Of a stretch of 8,373 nucleotides of DNA, positions 7,855 through 8,373 are shown one piece after another. The stretch's first letter is position 1. Every line of letters begins with the position of its first letter. The stretch comes from Deltaproteobacteria bacterium (GTDB lineage: Bacteria; Desulfobacterota; Desulfobaccia; Desulfobaccales; Desulfobaccaceae), in contig VGSX01000144.1 in assembly GCA_016874895.1 (NCBI GenBank), positions 1 through 8,373 on the forward strand. Reading direction: 5' to 3'. The position numbers and the translations under genes were made by a program. A model generated the notes under the pieces. It searched no databases, was not told where the DNA came from, and worked only from the letters and a program-made list of their open reading frames with translations.

Positions 7855-8217
7855 CTATTCCCCCGACCCCGATTCCCGATAATGCAAGGCCAGCCAAATG
7901 GTGGGCTGTCCAGGGTCGGTCCATTCCACCCGATGGCGGCAATGGGCCGGAATGTGAAGGTAATCTCCTGGTTTCATTATAATCACTCGAGGCTCATTTT
8001 CAAATAAAAGCCTGGCGCTGCCGGTGAGGAGCAGCACCCATTCAGGTGTTTCCTGGTCGTACCATTCTCCCGGCGGGGTGGCCTGACCGGTGGAGACGAT
8101 GCGTTCCAGCCGGAAGGATTCGCTCTCGAGAATGACCTGGATGAATTCCTCCGGGAGGCTGGCCGGCGCAGGGAAGAAAAAATTCCCCTGGGCGCAGGGT
8201 TGGCTTAATGTCGTCAT
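7855..8217 (-). CDS. Small cupin-domain protein lacking the motif-1 histidines
   Basis: This 120-residue single-domain cupin (RmlC-like beta barrel) is probably cytoplasmic. Motif 1 is recognisable as GEWYDQETPEWVLLLTG: E59 and G66 hold the conserved Glu-x6-Gly spacing, but the HxH is replaced by the W52-Y53-D54-Q55 stretch. Motif 2 is PGDYLHIPAHCRHRVEW, with H95 at the metal-ligand position and H92 nearby. H112 near the C-terminus may also take part. I recall similar WYDQ cupins as a recurring small family, so the change is likely a family feature rather than decay. The enzymatic role, if any, is unknown. The ATG at 8217 has AAGG seven bases upstream. It is the first gene of the minus-strand run in this window and probably leads a two-gene operon with the phosphoribosyltransferase. 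Confidence 0.85.
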   Translation of the reverse strand: MTTLSQPCAQGNFFFPAPASLPEEFIQVILESESFRLERIVSTGQATPPGEWYDQETPEWVLLLTGSARLLFENEPRVIIMKPGDYLHIPAHCRHRVEWTDPGQPTIWLALHYRESGSGE

Positions 8218-8265
8218 TTCGGTGCCTTAAGGTTTGTTTATTCTGTATGCCAATGGAGGTGTTGC

Positions 8266-8297
8266 CTGTAGGGGCGGTTCGCGAACCGCCCCTACAG
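8266..8297. repeat. Perfect 32-base palindrome (REP-like intergenic repeat)
   Basis: The arm CTGTAGGGGCGGTTCG (8266-8281) is followed directly by its exact reverse complement (8282-8297). This core, GGGGCGGTTCGCGAACCGCCCC, is familiar as a dispersed palindrome in many bacterial genomes. On the + strand it is followed by AAAAATTTTT (8298-8307), so a transcript could form a strong hairpin with a short U-run. It lies about 50 bases upstream of the cupin start codon, possibly between that gene's promoter and coding region or ahead of the promoter. Confidence 0.75.
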
Positions 8298-8373
8298 AAA
8301 AATTTTTCGAAAAGAAACAGCGCTGGGAGAAATATACCACGACACCGGAGGGAAAAAAAGAAACTTAGCGGAC

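Overview
The window looks like chromosomal DNA from a moderately GC-rich Gram-negative bacterium. A deltaproteobacterial (Desulfobacterota) origin, perhaps Desulfobacca/Syntrophobacterales-like, is my best guess. It rests on the gene types (a DUF3786 protein, a GH57 protein with a DUF3536-type tail, a REC-PAS-kinase hybrid) and on short palindromic and heptameric intergenic repeats. No taxonomic marker gene is present, so this is inference. Seven protein genes are supported. I see no rRNA, tRNA, CRISPR array, transposase or phage gene.

Left part (about 1-2811, + strand). A short leader with a small palindromic repeat precedes a cytoplasmic hybrid kinase (receiver, coiled coil, PAS, HisKA, HATPase). 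An AT-rich gap of about 290 bases follows. It holds the best sigma70-type promoter in the window and a leader that can fold into a long closed stem. Next comes a secreted NlpC/P60 cell-wall peptidase whose second ATG is the better start.

Right part (2974-8217, all - strand). In transcription order, read from high to low coordinates, the genes are: a cupin protein, a phosphoribosyltransferase-like protein, a HAD-superfamily phosphatase/nucleotidase, a GH57 glycoside hydrolase and a DUF3786 protein. The cupin and phosphoribosyltransferase genes are 69 bases apart and probably cotranscribed. The HAD stop codon overlaps the GH57 start by one base (TGATG), which indicates translational coupling and moves the GH57 start five codons downstream of the longest open frame. 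The DUF3786 gene lies 185 bases beyond GH57. The + and - gene sets converge in the gap 2812-2973, which holds only weak hairpins.

Functionally this is mostly an ordinary housekeeping or accessory stretch: signalling, wall remodelling, alpha-glucan metabolism coupled to a phosphatase, and two small enzymes of unknown substrate. The points most worth a second look are the promoter and structured leader of the peptidase gene, the HAD-GH57 coupling, the Cys/His cluster in the GH57 protein, the cupin lacking the two motif-1 histidines, and the intergenic repeats. I see no clear evidence of a wholly new multi-gene system.
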